Below are positions 32,610 through 40,211 of a stretch of DNA of 64,000 nt, piece after piece; position 1 is the stretch's first letter; each line of letters starts with the position of its first letter. The notes beneath the pieces are model-generated. The model saw nothing but the letters and a program-made list of their open reading frames with translations. It was not told where the DNA came from and searched no databases. Source of the stretch: Rhodobacteraceae bacterium 63075 (GTDB lineage: Bacteria > Pseudomonadota > Alphaproteobacteria > Rhodobacterales > Rhodobacteraceae); the NCBI GenBank assembly GCA_003417655.1, contig QVMW01000008.1:62001-126000 (forward strand), in the 5' to 3' direction. The translations under genes and the position numbers were made by a program.

Positions 32610-33509
32610 TCAAGCGGTCGGTTTGCCTGGTGATTTCCAGCGGCGGTGGATCCAGAACCACTGCTCGGGATGAGTCCGAACAAGGCGTTCGAGACCGTCA
32701 TTGACGGCCTGCGTCATCGTCTCCGGGTCGGACCGGGCAACAGGTGCCTGTGCGACGATTTCGAAATCGAGGCCGTTTTCCTTTCGGATAGCATAGACGG
32801 GGATGAGCTCGGCGTCGTATTTCAGGGCGAGCTCGGCGGTAATGAGCGACGTGAAAGCAGGTTTGCCGAAGAACATGAGTTCGCGTCCCGCTCCGAAATG
32901 CAGGTCGGTGAGTATCCCGACGACGCCGCCTTTGCGCAGATGCTTCACCAGCTGCATCATGCCCGTGCGCCCTTGCTCGAACATCGGCTCTCCGATCGCG
33001 GATATCGCGCGGACATAGTGCGCGTTGAAATAGGGGTTACGCATGCGCCGGTAGAGCGCGCCCATGTTATGGCCCCGTGCGATGAGCGCGGCGCGCACCA
33101 CATCGTAGTTGCCCATGTGCCCGGTCACGAGAATGACCGGCCGGCCCGCCTCGCGCGCCGCTTCGAGTGCGGCAAGGCCCGGCCCCGAAATGGGCGCCTT
33201 GGCGGCGCGTGACTTGAACGCCTCGCCCGAATAGATCTCAATGAGAGTACGCCCGGCATTGTCCGGAACAGAGCGGCAAAGGCGTTTGACCTCCCTTTCG
33301 GGCAGCTCGGGCAGAACGTGGGACAGGTTTTCGCGAATGCGCCCGCGCCATCCGGCGAGTGGCGCCAGCACTTTCGAGACGAGCGCGCCGACAAAGGGGA
33401 CGCGCCAGCGGTAGGGCAGGAGTTTCGCCGCGCCGAGAAGGCCGCGGATCAGCAGATTCTTGGTGAAATCCCCCAGAGTCCGGAGCGGGGTCATCGGCTT
33501 TGCGGCCAT
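32610..33509 (-). CDS. lipid A-type lysophospholipid acyltransferase (LpxL/HtrB family)
   Basis: The protein has 299 aa. The catalytic HxxxxD box is GHMGNYD (about 131-136), followed by LYRRMRNPYF and the substrate-region GVVGILTDLHFGAGRELMFFGKPA (about 195-218). FWIHRRWKSP is the typical C-terminal motif. These inner-membrane enzymes add secondary acyl chains to lipid A or make related lipids. The gene is three bases after the upstream EamA gene and so is in the same minus-strand operon. Confidence 0.9.
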   Translation of the reverse strand: MAAKPMTPLRTLGDFTKNLLIRGLLGAAKLLPYRWRVPFVGALVSKVLAPLAGWRGRIRENLSHVLPELPEREVKRLCRSVPDNAGRTLIEIYSGEAFKSRAAKAPISGPGLAALEAAREAGRPVILVTGHMGNYDVVRAALIARGHNMGALYRRMRNPYFNAHYVRAISAIGEPMFEQGRTGMMQLVKHLRKGGVVGILTDLHFGAGRELMFFGKPAFTSLITAELALKYDAELIPVYAIRKENGLDFEIVAQAPVARSDPETMTQAVNDGLERLVRTHPEQWFWIHRRWKSPGKPTA

Positions 33510-33512
33510 GGC

Positions 33513-34379
33513 TCAGGCTTTGACTTTTCCAAATGTTTCGCGGTGCCAGACATAAATGCCCGCCGAGGCAATCACAAGCGCGCCGAGCAGCGTCAGCCAG
33601 CTCGGAATATCGCCGAAGACGAGAAGGCCGTAGATTATCGAGAACAGAATTCCAGTGTAGGAAAACGGTGCAAGCATCGCGGCTTCGCCCTCCATGAGAG
33701 CGCGGATGAGCGAGAGTTGTCCCAGCGTGGCGGCTGCGGTGATGCCGATGACCAGCGGGATCTCGGACAAGCCGATGGGATGCCAGTAAAAGGGCAGGCC
33801 GAGGCTGAGCGCGACCGCTCCGAAAATGGCGGTATAGAAGAGCGAGGTCCAGGCGTCTTCATCGCGGCCCACGAAGCGCGTGGTCAGCGCATAGGCCGAA
33901 TAGCACACAGCGGCTCCGAGCGGCAGCAGGGCATAGGGCGAAAAGACCTCCGTTCCCGGGCGGATGACGAGAAGCGCGCCGATCAATGCCGCCGCGATCG
34001 CCGCTGCGCGGCGGACGCCGAACCGTTCACCGAGAAAGAAGGCGGCACCGAGGGTGATGAAGATGGGGTTGGTGGACATGACGGAGGCAGCCTCCGCCAG
34101 GCCGATATTCGAGATGCCGAAGAAGAAGAATGTCGTCGCGCAGAAGAGAAACACCGAGCGCGCCAGCTGCAACTTCGGATAGCGCGTCTTCACGATGCGT
34201 GACAGGCGCGGTGCCACGATCACTGCAACGAGCAGCGCCTGTCCGAGATAGCGCACCCAGAGTGTCGTCATCGTGCCGACACGGCCCGACAGCAGCTTGG
34301 CCAGCATGTCCATCGTGGAAAAGCAGAAGATGGCGGCGATCATCAGAAGGATCGCGCGGCTGGTAGGCGAGAGGGGCAT
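33513..34379 (-). CDS. DMT-superfamily EamA exporter
   Basis: The protein has 288 aa with ten membrane helices in two EamA repeats. Segments include AAIFCFSTMDMLAKLLS in helix 1, SNIGLAEAASVMSTNPIFITLGAAFFLGE and SLIRALMEGEAAMLAPFSYTGILFS in the last repeat. It is a different subfamily from the exporter at 9488. The acyltransferase follows after three bases, so the pair may share a role in envelope metabolism. The substrate is unknown. Confidence 0.9.
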   Translation of the reverse strand: MPLSPTSRAILLMIAAIFCFSTMDMLAKLLSGRVGTMTTLWVRYLGQALLVAVIVAPRLSRIVKTRYPKLQLARSVFLFCATTFFFFGISNIGLAEAASVMSTNPIFITLGAAFFLGERFGVRRAAAIAAALIGALLVIRPGTEVFSPYALLPLGAAVCYSAYALTTRFVGRDEDAWTSLFYTAIFGAVALSLGLPFYWHPIGLSEIPLVIGITAAATLGQLSLIRALMEGEAAMLAPFSYTGILFSIIYGLLVFGDIPSWLTLLGALVIASAGIYVWHRETFGKVKA

Positions 34380-34461
34380 GAGGGAACCTGCGATTGGAAG
34401 TTATTCGCAGGTTAACGAGTGCCACGGGGCATGGAAAGCGATATTCCAATTGTCCTGCGTC

Positions 34462-35532
34462 TCAAGCGTCTTCGGTGTCCTCTTCCGTGATGAGGGTCAG
34501 CTCCCCGGCGGCCTGCAACTCGGTTATGGCCGCGACGACCGCGTTCATCGCCGTCTCGCCGTCCTTGGGTTTGACGCGGCCAAGCTCTGCCATTTCCTCG
34601 CGCAGCCCCTCGGCCATGCGCTTTGAAATATTGGAAAGGATGAACTCGGTGCTGGCGGCGAGCTCGCCGTCATCGGACGCGCTTGCAAAAGAGAGCGCTT
34701 GCAGCAGCATGTCCTGCTCCACCTCCCGCGTGATCTTGGGCACGTCAACGGGGGGAACGCGCGCTGGGATATGCACGAAGGTGAAGATCGCCTTGCGCAG
34801 CTTGCGGCTGAAGTCTGCGTCTTCCTCCTCGATTCCGGTGAGAAGCTCGTCCCTCGTGCCGGCGCTGGAGACATTGAGGATCGCGCCAAGGCGGTCCACC
34901 GGATCTTCATCGAAGGCACGGGGCGGCTCTGTTTCGAATTGTGCGGCCAGCGACAGGCCGATCCTGTCAACGGCCTCCGGGGTCACCTTGCCCGTGAGCG
35001 AGACGGCGTAGGATATGCGCCGCGCCTCGGGGCCGGGGAGCTGGCCGAGCAGCTCGGCCGCCTTGGGCACGGGCAGCTTGGAAAGAAGCACGGCGGCGAC
35101 TTCCGTGCTTTCCTGCTCCAGCAGGGGGAGGAGCTTTTCGGACTCGAGCGCGCGAATACGCTCCCAGGGGTCGCCGATCTGGCGAACCCCGGCCTCCTTG
35201 CGCAGACGGGCCGCCGTCTGCGGCGAGATGCGCCCTTCGAGTTCGGCCAGCGCTTCCGCAAGGCCCTGGGGGAAGGTCAGGCCCATGGCTTCGATCTCGC
35301 GGGCGAACTCCGAAAGGACCGCGGCGAGCGTCTCGCGGTCGATATAGCGCATCGAGCCGAGCGCGGCGGTCAGTTCGGTCTGGTTCTCTTCGGAGAGCCG
35401 TTCGATCGGGACATCCGCGCCCTCGGTGAGCAGGAAACGCACGATGATCGCCGCCTTCTGGCGGGATGTCAGGCGGGCCGGGGCAGGAAGGGCCGCAGGT
35501 GATCTCGGGGCAGGGCCGGGAAGCGCCGTCAT
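34462..35532 (-). CDS. FliG-like flagellar motor switch protein, apart from a flagellar cluster
   Basis: The protein has 356 aa. It has the three-domain FliG pattern: N-terminal (about 20-110), middle (about 115-230, STEVAAVLLSKLPVPKAAELLGQLPGPEARRISYA, which has the EHPQ-like position changed) and C-terminal (about 235-340, FSRKLRKAIFTFVHIPARVPPVDVPKITREV; the charged rotor helix is recognisable). FliG transmits torque between stator and rotor. No other flagellar gene is in the window. The N-terminal start is Pro/Ala-rich, and a strong divergence from E. coli FliG makes a specialised paralogue possible. Confidence 0.82.
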   Translation of the reverse strand: MTALPGPAPRSPAALPAPARLTSRQKAAIIVRFLLTEGADVPIERLSEENQTELTAALGSMRYIDRETLAAVLSEFAREIEAMGLTFPQGLAEALAELEGRISPQTAARLRKEAGVRQIGDPWERIRALESEKLLPLLEQESTEVAAVLLSKLPVPKAAELLGQLPGPEARRISYAVSLTGKVTPEAVDRIGLSLAAQFETEPPRAFDEDPVDRLGAILNVSSAGTRDELLTGIEEEDADFSRKLRKAIFTFVHIPARVPPVDVPKITREVEQDMLLQALSFASASDDGELAASTEFILSNISKRMAEGLREEMAELGRVKPKDGETAMNAVVAAITELQAAGELTLITEEDTEDA

Positions 35533-35669
35533 TAAGCAAGGTCCATGCGAAACTGTTTCGCGAAGACACTAGGGGGTAGCGCCTAACAAACACTTTAGCC
35601 CAATGCAGACACACCCAAGAAGCGCGGAAATATCGCGCAAAGTATCGTTAAAATTCTATCAGTTTCGAC

Positions 35670-35822
35670 TCAGCTGCTTATCAGCGGCACACAAGCGCCT
35701 TTCTCTGTGTCGAAGGTCTGGCCTTCGCCGCAGCTCATGGCTTGTTCGTGGCCCTTGCTGCACATCGCCGAGGCCATGGAGGCGCTGAGAACGAAAGCGG
35801 CTGTCAGAACAATACGTGTCAT
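35670..35822 (-). CDS. 50-aa exported Cys-containing small protein
   Basis: It begins at the ATG at 35822, after AGAAGGGATAGC, and ends TGA at 35670. The 50 residues start with a signal peptide (about 1-19, MTRIVLTAAFVLSASMASA). The mature part, MCSKGHEQAMSCGEGQTFD and on to CVPLIS, has three Cys. Short exported Cys-rich peptides like this sit beside purB in related genomes by my recollection. It may be a small metal- or envelope-binding protein; the function is unknown. Confidence 0.75.
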   Translation of the reverse strand: MTRIVLTAAFVLSASMASAMCSKGHEQAMSCGEGQTFDTEKGACVPLISS

Positions 35823-35880
35823 CTGTGCTATCCCTTCTGATTACAGGAACAGAATAGCACAGATGGGCCGAAGTCCCAAA

Positions 35881-37188
35881 TCACGCCTCGCCGAACACCC
35901 GCTCGAAGATCGTGTCGACATGCTTGGTGTGATAACCCATGTCGAATTTCTCGCGGATCGCCGCTTCGCCGAGCGCTGCGACGACCTCTTCATCGGCAAG
36001 CAGAAGCTCCTGGAAGTCGAGCCGCTCCTCCCACACCTTGAGCGCATTGCGCTGGACCATGGCATAAGCGTCTTCGCGGCTCACCCCGGCCTGGGTGAGG
36101 GCGAGCAGCACCCGCTGGCTCATGACGAGGCCGGGGAACTTGTTCATGTTTTCCAGCATGTTCTCGGGGAAGACCAGCATCTTTTCGACAACGCCTGTGA
36201 GCCTACCCAGCGCGAAGTCGAGCGTGACGGTCGCATCCGGTCCGATCCCGCGCTCCACGGAGCTGTGGGAGATGTCCCGTTCATGCCAGAGGGCGACGTT
36301 CTCCATCGCGGGGATCACCGTCATGCGCACGAGGCGGGCGAGGCCGGTGAGGTTCTCGGTCAGGACGGGGTTCTTTTTGTGCGGCATGGCCGATGAGCCT
36401 TTCTGCCCCATCGAGAAGAACTCCGCACCTTCGAGGACCTCGGTGCGCTGCATGTGGCGGATCTCGACGGCGATGTTCTCGATCGAGGAGGCGATGACGC
36501 CGAGCGTGGCGAAGAACATGGCGTGGCGGTCCCGCGGGATGACCTGGGTGCTGATCGGCTCGGGCGAAAGGCCGAGCTGGGCGCAGACATGTTCTTCGAC
36601 GCGCGGGTCGATATTGGCGAAGGTCCCGACGGCCCCCGAGATCGCGCCCGTGGCCACATCCGCGCGGGCTGCGCGCAGGCGCGAGAGGTTGCGGTCCATT
36701 TCGGCATAGAAGCGCGCGAAGGTCAGGCCCATGGTGGTAGGCTCGGCGTGGATGCCATGGCTGCGGCCGACGCGGACCGTCATCTTGTGCTCCAACGCGC
36801 GTTTCTTGAGCGCGGCGAGGAGGGATTCGAGATCGGCAATCAGGATGTCGGCGGCGCGCGCGAGCTGGACGTTGAGGCAGGTGTCGAGCACGTCCGAGCT
36901 GGTCATGCCCTGGTGCACGAAGCGGGCCTCTTCACTGCCCACATGCTCGGCAAGGTGCGTCAGGAAGGCAATGACGTCATGTTTTGTCACCGCCTCGATC
37001 TCGTCGATGCGGGCGACGTCGAACTCGACATCCTTGGCTTTCCACACGGCCTCGGCATTCTCGCGCGGAATGACGCCCAGATCGGCCATGGCATCACAGG
37101 CATGGGCCTCGATCTCGAACCAGATGCGGAACTTCGTCTCCGGCGACCAGATGGAGACCATTTCGGGGCGGGCATAGCGAGGGATCAT
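35881..37188 (-). CDS. purB: adenylosuccinate lyase
   Basis: This enzyme works twice in purine synthesis, splitting SAICAR and adenylosuccinate to release fumarate. It has 435 aa. The fumarase-superfamily signature GSSAMPHKKNP (about 270) is complete, and EARFVHQGMTSSDVLDT and RVGRSHGIHAEP carry the catalytic His. The ATG of MIPRYARPEM is the family start; the longer open frame upstream is not coding. It is followed by the 50-aa exported peptide gene on the same strand. Confidence 0.96.
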   Translation of the reverse strand: MIPRYARPEMVSIWSPETKFRIWFEIEAHACDAMADLGVIPRENAEAVWKAKDVEFDVARIDEIEAVTKHDVIAFLTHLAEHVGSEEARFVHQGMTSSDVLDTCLNVQLARAADILIADLESLLAALKKRALEHKMTVRVGRSHGIHAEPTTMGLTFARFYAEMDRNLSRLRAARADVATGAISGAVGTFANIDPRVEEHVCAQLGLSPEPISTQVIPRDRHAMFFATLGVIASSIENIAVEIRHMQRTEVLEGAEFFSMGQKGSSAMPHKKNPVLTENLTGLARLVRMTVIPAMENVALWHERDISHSSVERGIGPDATVTLDFALGRLTGVVEKMLVFPENMLENMNKFPGLVMSQRVLLALTQAGVSREDAYAMVQRNALKVWEERLDFQELLLADEEVVAALGEAAIREKFDMGYHTKHVDTIFERVFGEA

Positions 37189-37312
37189 GGGCGGGCCTTT
37201 GTGATTGTGGATCGGTCTTGCGGCGGTCATAAACTGGGCCCCAGCCAAGCTCAAGCGAGGAGGCGGGTCTTGCGACACTTTGAGATGATAAATCGCGGTG
37301 CACGGGGAAGGC

Positions 37313-37726
37313 ATGCCCGTTGAGCCGCGCAAACTCTTCGATTTCGAGGGTCGCTGGCGGCTTGCCCGCGTGATCCGGCCTGCGCAGGGGCCGGAAGGGC
37401 GCTTCGACGGGAAGGCCCTCTGGCAGCCTGTGCGCGGCGGCATGGCCTACGAGGAGCGCGGCGTGTTGCGCCTGGACGGGCAGCAGGAGATGCAGGCGGA
37501 GCGGCGATATTTCTGGGACGCGGCGCTCGATGTCTATTTCGATGACGGGCGCTTTTTTCACACCGTCCCTGCGCTGGGCGGCGCGGCGCATCACTGGTGC
37601 GCGCCGGACCAGTATGACGTGACATATGACTTCTCGGAATGGCCGGCTTTCCGGGCGGTCTGGCGCGTAAAGGGGCCACGCAAAGATTATGAAATGATTT
37701 CGCGCTATACGCGCCCTGAAGAGTGA
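37313..37726 (+). CDS. DUF6314-like protein
   Basis: The protein has about 137 aa. It has a beta-barrel look with FDFEGRWRLARVI at the start, WDAALDVYFDDGRFFHTVP and HHWCAPDQYDVTYDF, matching the lipocalin-like DUF6314 group, whose members probably bind a small ligand. The ATG follows GGGGAAGG; a GTG 15 bases earlier could also be used. It is divergent from purB and 72 bases before bioY. A link to biotin or purines is not evident. Confidence 0.72.
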   Translation: MPVEPRKLFDFEGRWRLARVIRPAQGPEGRFDGKALWQPVRGGMAYEERGVLRLDGQQEMQAERRYFWDAALDVYFDDGRFFHTVPALGGAAHHWCAPDQYDVTYDFSEWPAFRAVWRVKGPRKDYEMISRYTRPEE

Positions 37727-37798
37727 CCGCAGGCACAACAAGCTTGCGCCGCATATGTTGCTGGTGCAGAAACATGCGAAACAAACGGAGGATACGAT

Positions 37799-38398
37799 AT
37801 GGCCACGGCCCTTTCCAACAAAGTTCTGACAGAGACATTCGGCGCCGAAAGCGGTGCCGCGCTCTGGGCGCAGCGCGCCGCGCTGGTGATCGCGGGTGTG
37901 ATGATCCTGGCGATCTCGGCCAAGATTGCAGTGCCGATGTGGCCTGTTCCGATCACCATGGGGACATTCGCCGTCCTGACGCTGGGCGCGGCTTACGGCC
38001 CCCGGCTCGGGCTGGCGACGATCACGGCCTACATGGTCATCGGCATGATGGGCTTTGACGTCTTCGCCGGCTCGTCGGCCGAAACGGCAGGCATCACCTA
38101 CATGATGGGCGGCACGGGCGGATACCTTGCGGGCTATGTCCTCGCAACCGTTGCCCTCGGCCTTCTGGCGCGCGCCGGTTGGGACCGCTCTGCGCCGAAG
38201 ATGGCCGGTGCCATGCTCATCGGCAACGCGATCATCTATGTGCCGGGCCTTCTGTGGCTGGGCGTTCTTTACGGCTGGGACAAGCCGATCCTCGAGTGGG
38301 GCCTGACGCCGTTCCTGATCGGCGACGGGCTCAAACTGGCACTTGCGGCGCTGCTGCTGCCTGCGGCCTGGAAGCTCGTGGGCCGCGCCCGCGGCTGA
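37799..38398 (+). CDS. bioY: biotin transporter BioY
   Basis: The protein has 199 aa and six membrane helices. The signature segments are KIAVPMWPVPITMGTFAVLTLGAAYGPRLG (about 42-71) and YMMGGTGGYLAGYVLA, which match the BioY S-component of ECF-type biotin uptake. No bioM or bioN gene is adjacent. BioY alone works in several alphaproteobacteria. The ATG follows GGAGGATACGAT. I do not see a BioR operator in the 72 bases upstream. Confidence 0.93.
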   Translation: MATALSNKVLTETFGAESGAALWAQRAALVIAGVMILAISAKIAVPMWPVPITMGTFAVLTLGAAYGPRLGLATITAYMVIGMMGFDVFAGSSAETAGITYMMGGTGGYLAGYVLATVALGLLARAGWDRSAPKMAGAMLIGNAIIYVPGLLWLGVLYGWDKPILEWGLTPFLIGDGLKLALAALLLPAAWKLVGRARG

Positions 38399-38429
38399 CG
38401 CAAGGCGCATCAGATGTTGAGTCGAATTG

Positions 38430-38456
38430 GCGCGGCGGGAAACCTGCCGCGCTTTT
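38430..38456 (+). terminator. bioY terminator
   Basis: A 10-bp stem (GCGCGGCGGG with CCTGCCGCGC, one G-U pair) with an AA-centred loop is followed by TTTTTCC. It lies 31 bases after the bioY stop. Confidence 0.85.
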
Positions 38457-38501
38457 TCCTGTTGTCAGGGCAAGCGGGAGGCACACCTTGAAGTCGGCAT
38501 G

Positions 38502-38534
38502 AAAAAACCGCGCCCGTCCGGGCGCGGTTTTCTT
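38502..38534 (-). terminator. bidirectional terminator between bioY and carD
   Basis: A run of six A, the stem CCGCGCCC with GGGCGCGG and a following TTTTCTT make a palindrome usable from both sides. It is 18 bases after the carD stop on the minus strand. Confidence 0.85.
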
Positions 38535-38552
38535 ATTCCAATCCGAGCGGAA

Positions 38553-39062
38553 TCAGGCGGCGCGGCTTACCAGCACGTCGTCGACCTGCTTGGCGGCCGC
38601 CAGTTCGTCTCCGCCCTCGACGGCGGCGACTTCGCGCGTGAGGCGCTCAAGCGCGGCCTCGTAGAGCTGGCGCTCGGAATAGCTCTGCTCGCGCTGGTCA
38701 TCGGAGCGATGCAGATCGCGAACCACTTCCGCGATGGCGATCAGATCACCGGAATTGATCTTTTGCTCGTATTCCTGCGCGCGGCGGGACCACATGGCGC
38801 GCTTGACCTTGGCCTTGCCCTTGAGCGTCTTCATGGCCTGGCCGACGACATCGGGGCTGGAGAGGCTGCGCATGCCGACTTCCGTGGCCTTGTTGGTGGG
38901 CACGCGGAGGGTCATCTTGTCTTTCTCGAAGGAGATCACGAAAAGTTCCAGCTCGAATCCGGCAACTTCGTCTTTCTCGATCGAGATGATCCGGCCCACA
39001 CCATGGGCCGGGTATACGACATATTCATTCGCGCGGAATTCGGATTTCTTGGTCTTGCTCAT
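38553..39062 (-). CDS. carD: CarD family transcriptional regulator
   Basis: The protein has 169 aa. The N-terminal RNA-polymerase-interacting (Tudor-like) domain has FRANEYVVYPAHGVGRIISIE (about 9-29). The C-terminal helical DNA-binding part follows (about 65-165) with AMWSRRAQEYEQKINSGDL. CarD binds the RNA polymerase beta subunit and stabilises open complexes at many promoters, notably of rRNA genes. It is monocistronic with its own terminator. Confidence 0.95.
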   Translation of the reverse strand: MSKTKKSEFRANEYVVYPAHGVGRIISIEKDEVAGFELELFVISFEKDKMTLRVPTNKATEVGMRSLSSPDVVGQAMKTLKGKAKVKRAMWSRRAQEYEQKINSGDLIAIAEVVRDLHRSDDQREQSYSERQLYEAALERLTREVAAVEGGDELAAAKQVDDVLVSRAA

Positions 39063-39303
39063 GCAGTCTTGTCCTTACGCTACATCGAAGCCTGTCTGAA
39101 AAAGTCTGGCGACAAAACCACCCATGCAGAGCACAGCGGCACTCTGATCAAGCGGAAATTCGGACAAACGAAACCATCCGTTGAGCGGCAGCCAGCGCGG
39201 ATGGTATCAGGCAAGTTTCATCATTCAGTTACAAACATAACACGAATCACCGCCAAAAGAAAGCGTGGCGGCTTTCGGCCTTGCGACACGGCGCTGCGGC
39301 GTG

Positions 39304-39642
39304 TCAGCCGCCCTCGCCCGGGGCTTCGGAGAAGTATTTTTCCAGCTTGCCCTCTTCACCGTCGCGTTCGTCCGCGTCGGGGAGCGGGTCTTTCTTGGTG
39401 ATGATGACAGGCCAGAGCTCGGAATACTTGCGGTTGAATTCGACCCATTCTTCCGTGCCCGCGTCCGTATCAGGGCGGATCGCATCGGCAGGGCATTCCG
39501 GCTCGCAGACACCGCAATCGATGCATTCGTCCGGGTGAATCACAAGCATGTTCTCGCCCTCGTAGAAGCAATCCACGGGGCAGACTTCAACGCAATCGGT
39601 GTATTTGCAGGCAATGCAATTGTCGTTGACGATGTAGGTCAT
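39304..39642 (-). CDS. fdxA: FdxA-type seven-iron ferredoxin
   Basis: The protein has 112 aa. It has two cluster motifs: [18 protein letters not shown] (about 9-26, 3Fe-4S plus one 4Fe ligand) and [12 protein letters not shown] (about 40-51, 4Fe-4S). This is the pattern of Azotobacter-type ferredoxin I. It is a cytoplasmic low-potential electron carrier. The S4 protein gene lies upstream on the same strand, separated by a roughly 200-bp spacer that contains a palindromic repeat. Confidence 0.95.
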   Translation of the reverse strand: MTYIVNDNCIACKYTDCVEVCPVDCFYEGENMLVIHPDECIDCGVCEPECPADAIRPDTDAGTEEWVEFNRKYSELWPVIITKKDPLPDADERDGEEGKLEKYFSEAPGEGG

Positions 39643-39736
39643 GAGTATGTCCCGCGATGATCTTCTCCGAGACGGAGCTAATGGTTTTTGCCCGATCGTT
39701 CAAGCTGTCTTCGCCCTGCGCTTGGTATTCGGATCG

Positions 39737-39818
39737 CGCTTTGCGCAATCCGACCCTGGCGAGGGGGACGCTGTCCCCTCTCGCACTCTCCCCGGGATAT
39801 TTTCAGCAAGAAAAAGGG
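39737..39818. repeat. REP-like palindromic intergenic repeat, copy 1
   Basis: TGCGCAATCCGAC is followed by a near-perfect hairpin GCGAGGGGGAC-GCT-GTCCCC(T)CTCGC and the tail CCCGGGATATTTTCAGCAAG plus AAAAAGG. The same order of parts occurs at 62466-62584. It lies in the fdxA/S4 spacer, where no gene is found. Confidence 0.75.
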
Positions 39819-39845
39819 CCTGAGGTATTCGGGGGGCTAGCGGTT

Positions 39846-40211
39846 TCAGGAGTTATCGTCCCTGAATGCTGTCATGTCACGCCGATCCTTCTTCGTGGGG
39901 CGCGGACCCGAGCGCCTGTGCAGCTCGGGCGCCTCGCGGGGCGGCGTCAGGTCCTCGTAGAGCGTTTGCGCCTCGGTTGCCGGACCGCGCCGTGCCCCGA
40001 TGCCGGTGATCCTGACGACGCGAATCTCGCTCCCCTGCGCAAAAGTCAGCACGTCTCCTGCCGTGACAGCATGGGCGGGTTTCAGAGCCTTCTGGCTGTT
40101 CACCCGCACATGCCCGCTGCTTACCAGCTTGGCCGAGAGGCTGCGTGTTTTGAAAAAGCGCGCGTGCCAGAGCCATTTGTCGAGGCGGATCTTGGCGGGA
40201 GTGTCACCCAT
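39846..40211 (-). CDS. S4-domain RNA-binding protein (HslR-like)
   Basis: The protein has 121 aa. An S4 domain (about 8-70) begins IRLDKWLWHARFFKTRSLSAKLVSSGHVRVN. A basic tail (SGPRPTKKDRRDM) follows. E. coli HslR (Hsp15) with this fold recovers stalled 50S subunits carrying peptidyl-tRNA. The ATG overlaps the stop of the SUV3-like helicase gene (ATGA), indicating a joint RNA role. Confidence 0.9.
   Translation of the reverse strand: MGDTPAKIRLDKWLWHARFFKTRSLSAKLVSSGHVRVNSQKALKPAHAVTAGDVLTFAQGSEIRVVRITGIGARRGPATEAQTLYEDLTPPREAPELHRRSGPRPTKKDRRDMTAFRDDNS

Noticed and set aside
36900..37443. N-terminal extension of purB
   Set aside because: The open frame continues upstream but purB homologues begin at MIPRYARPEM; the extension overlaps the divergent DUF6314-like start.
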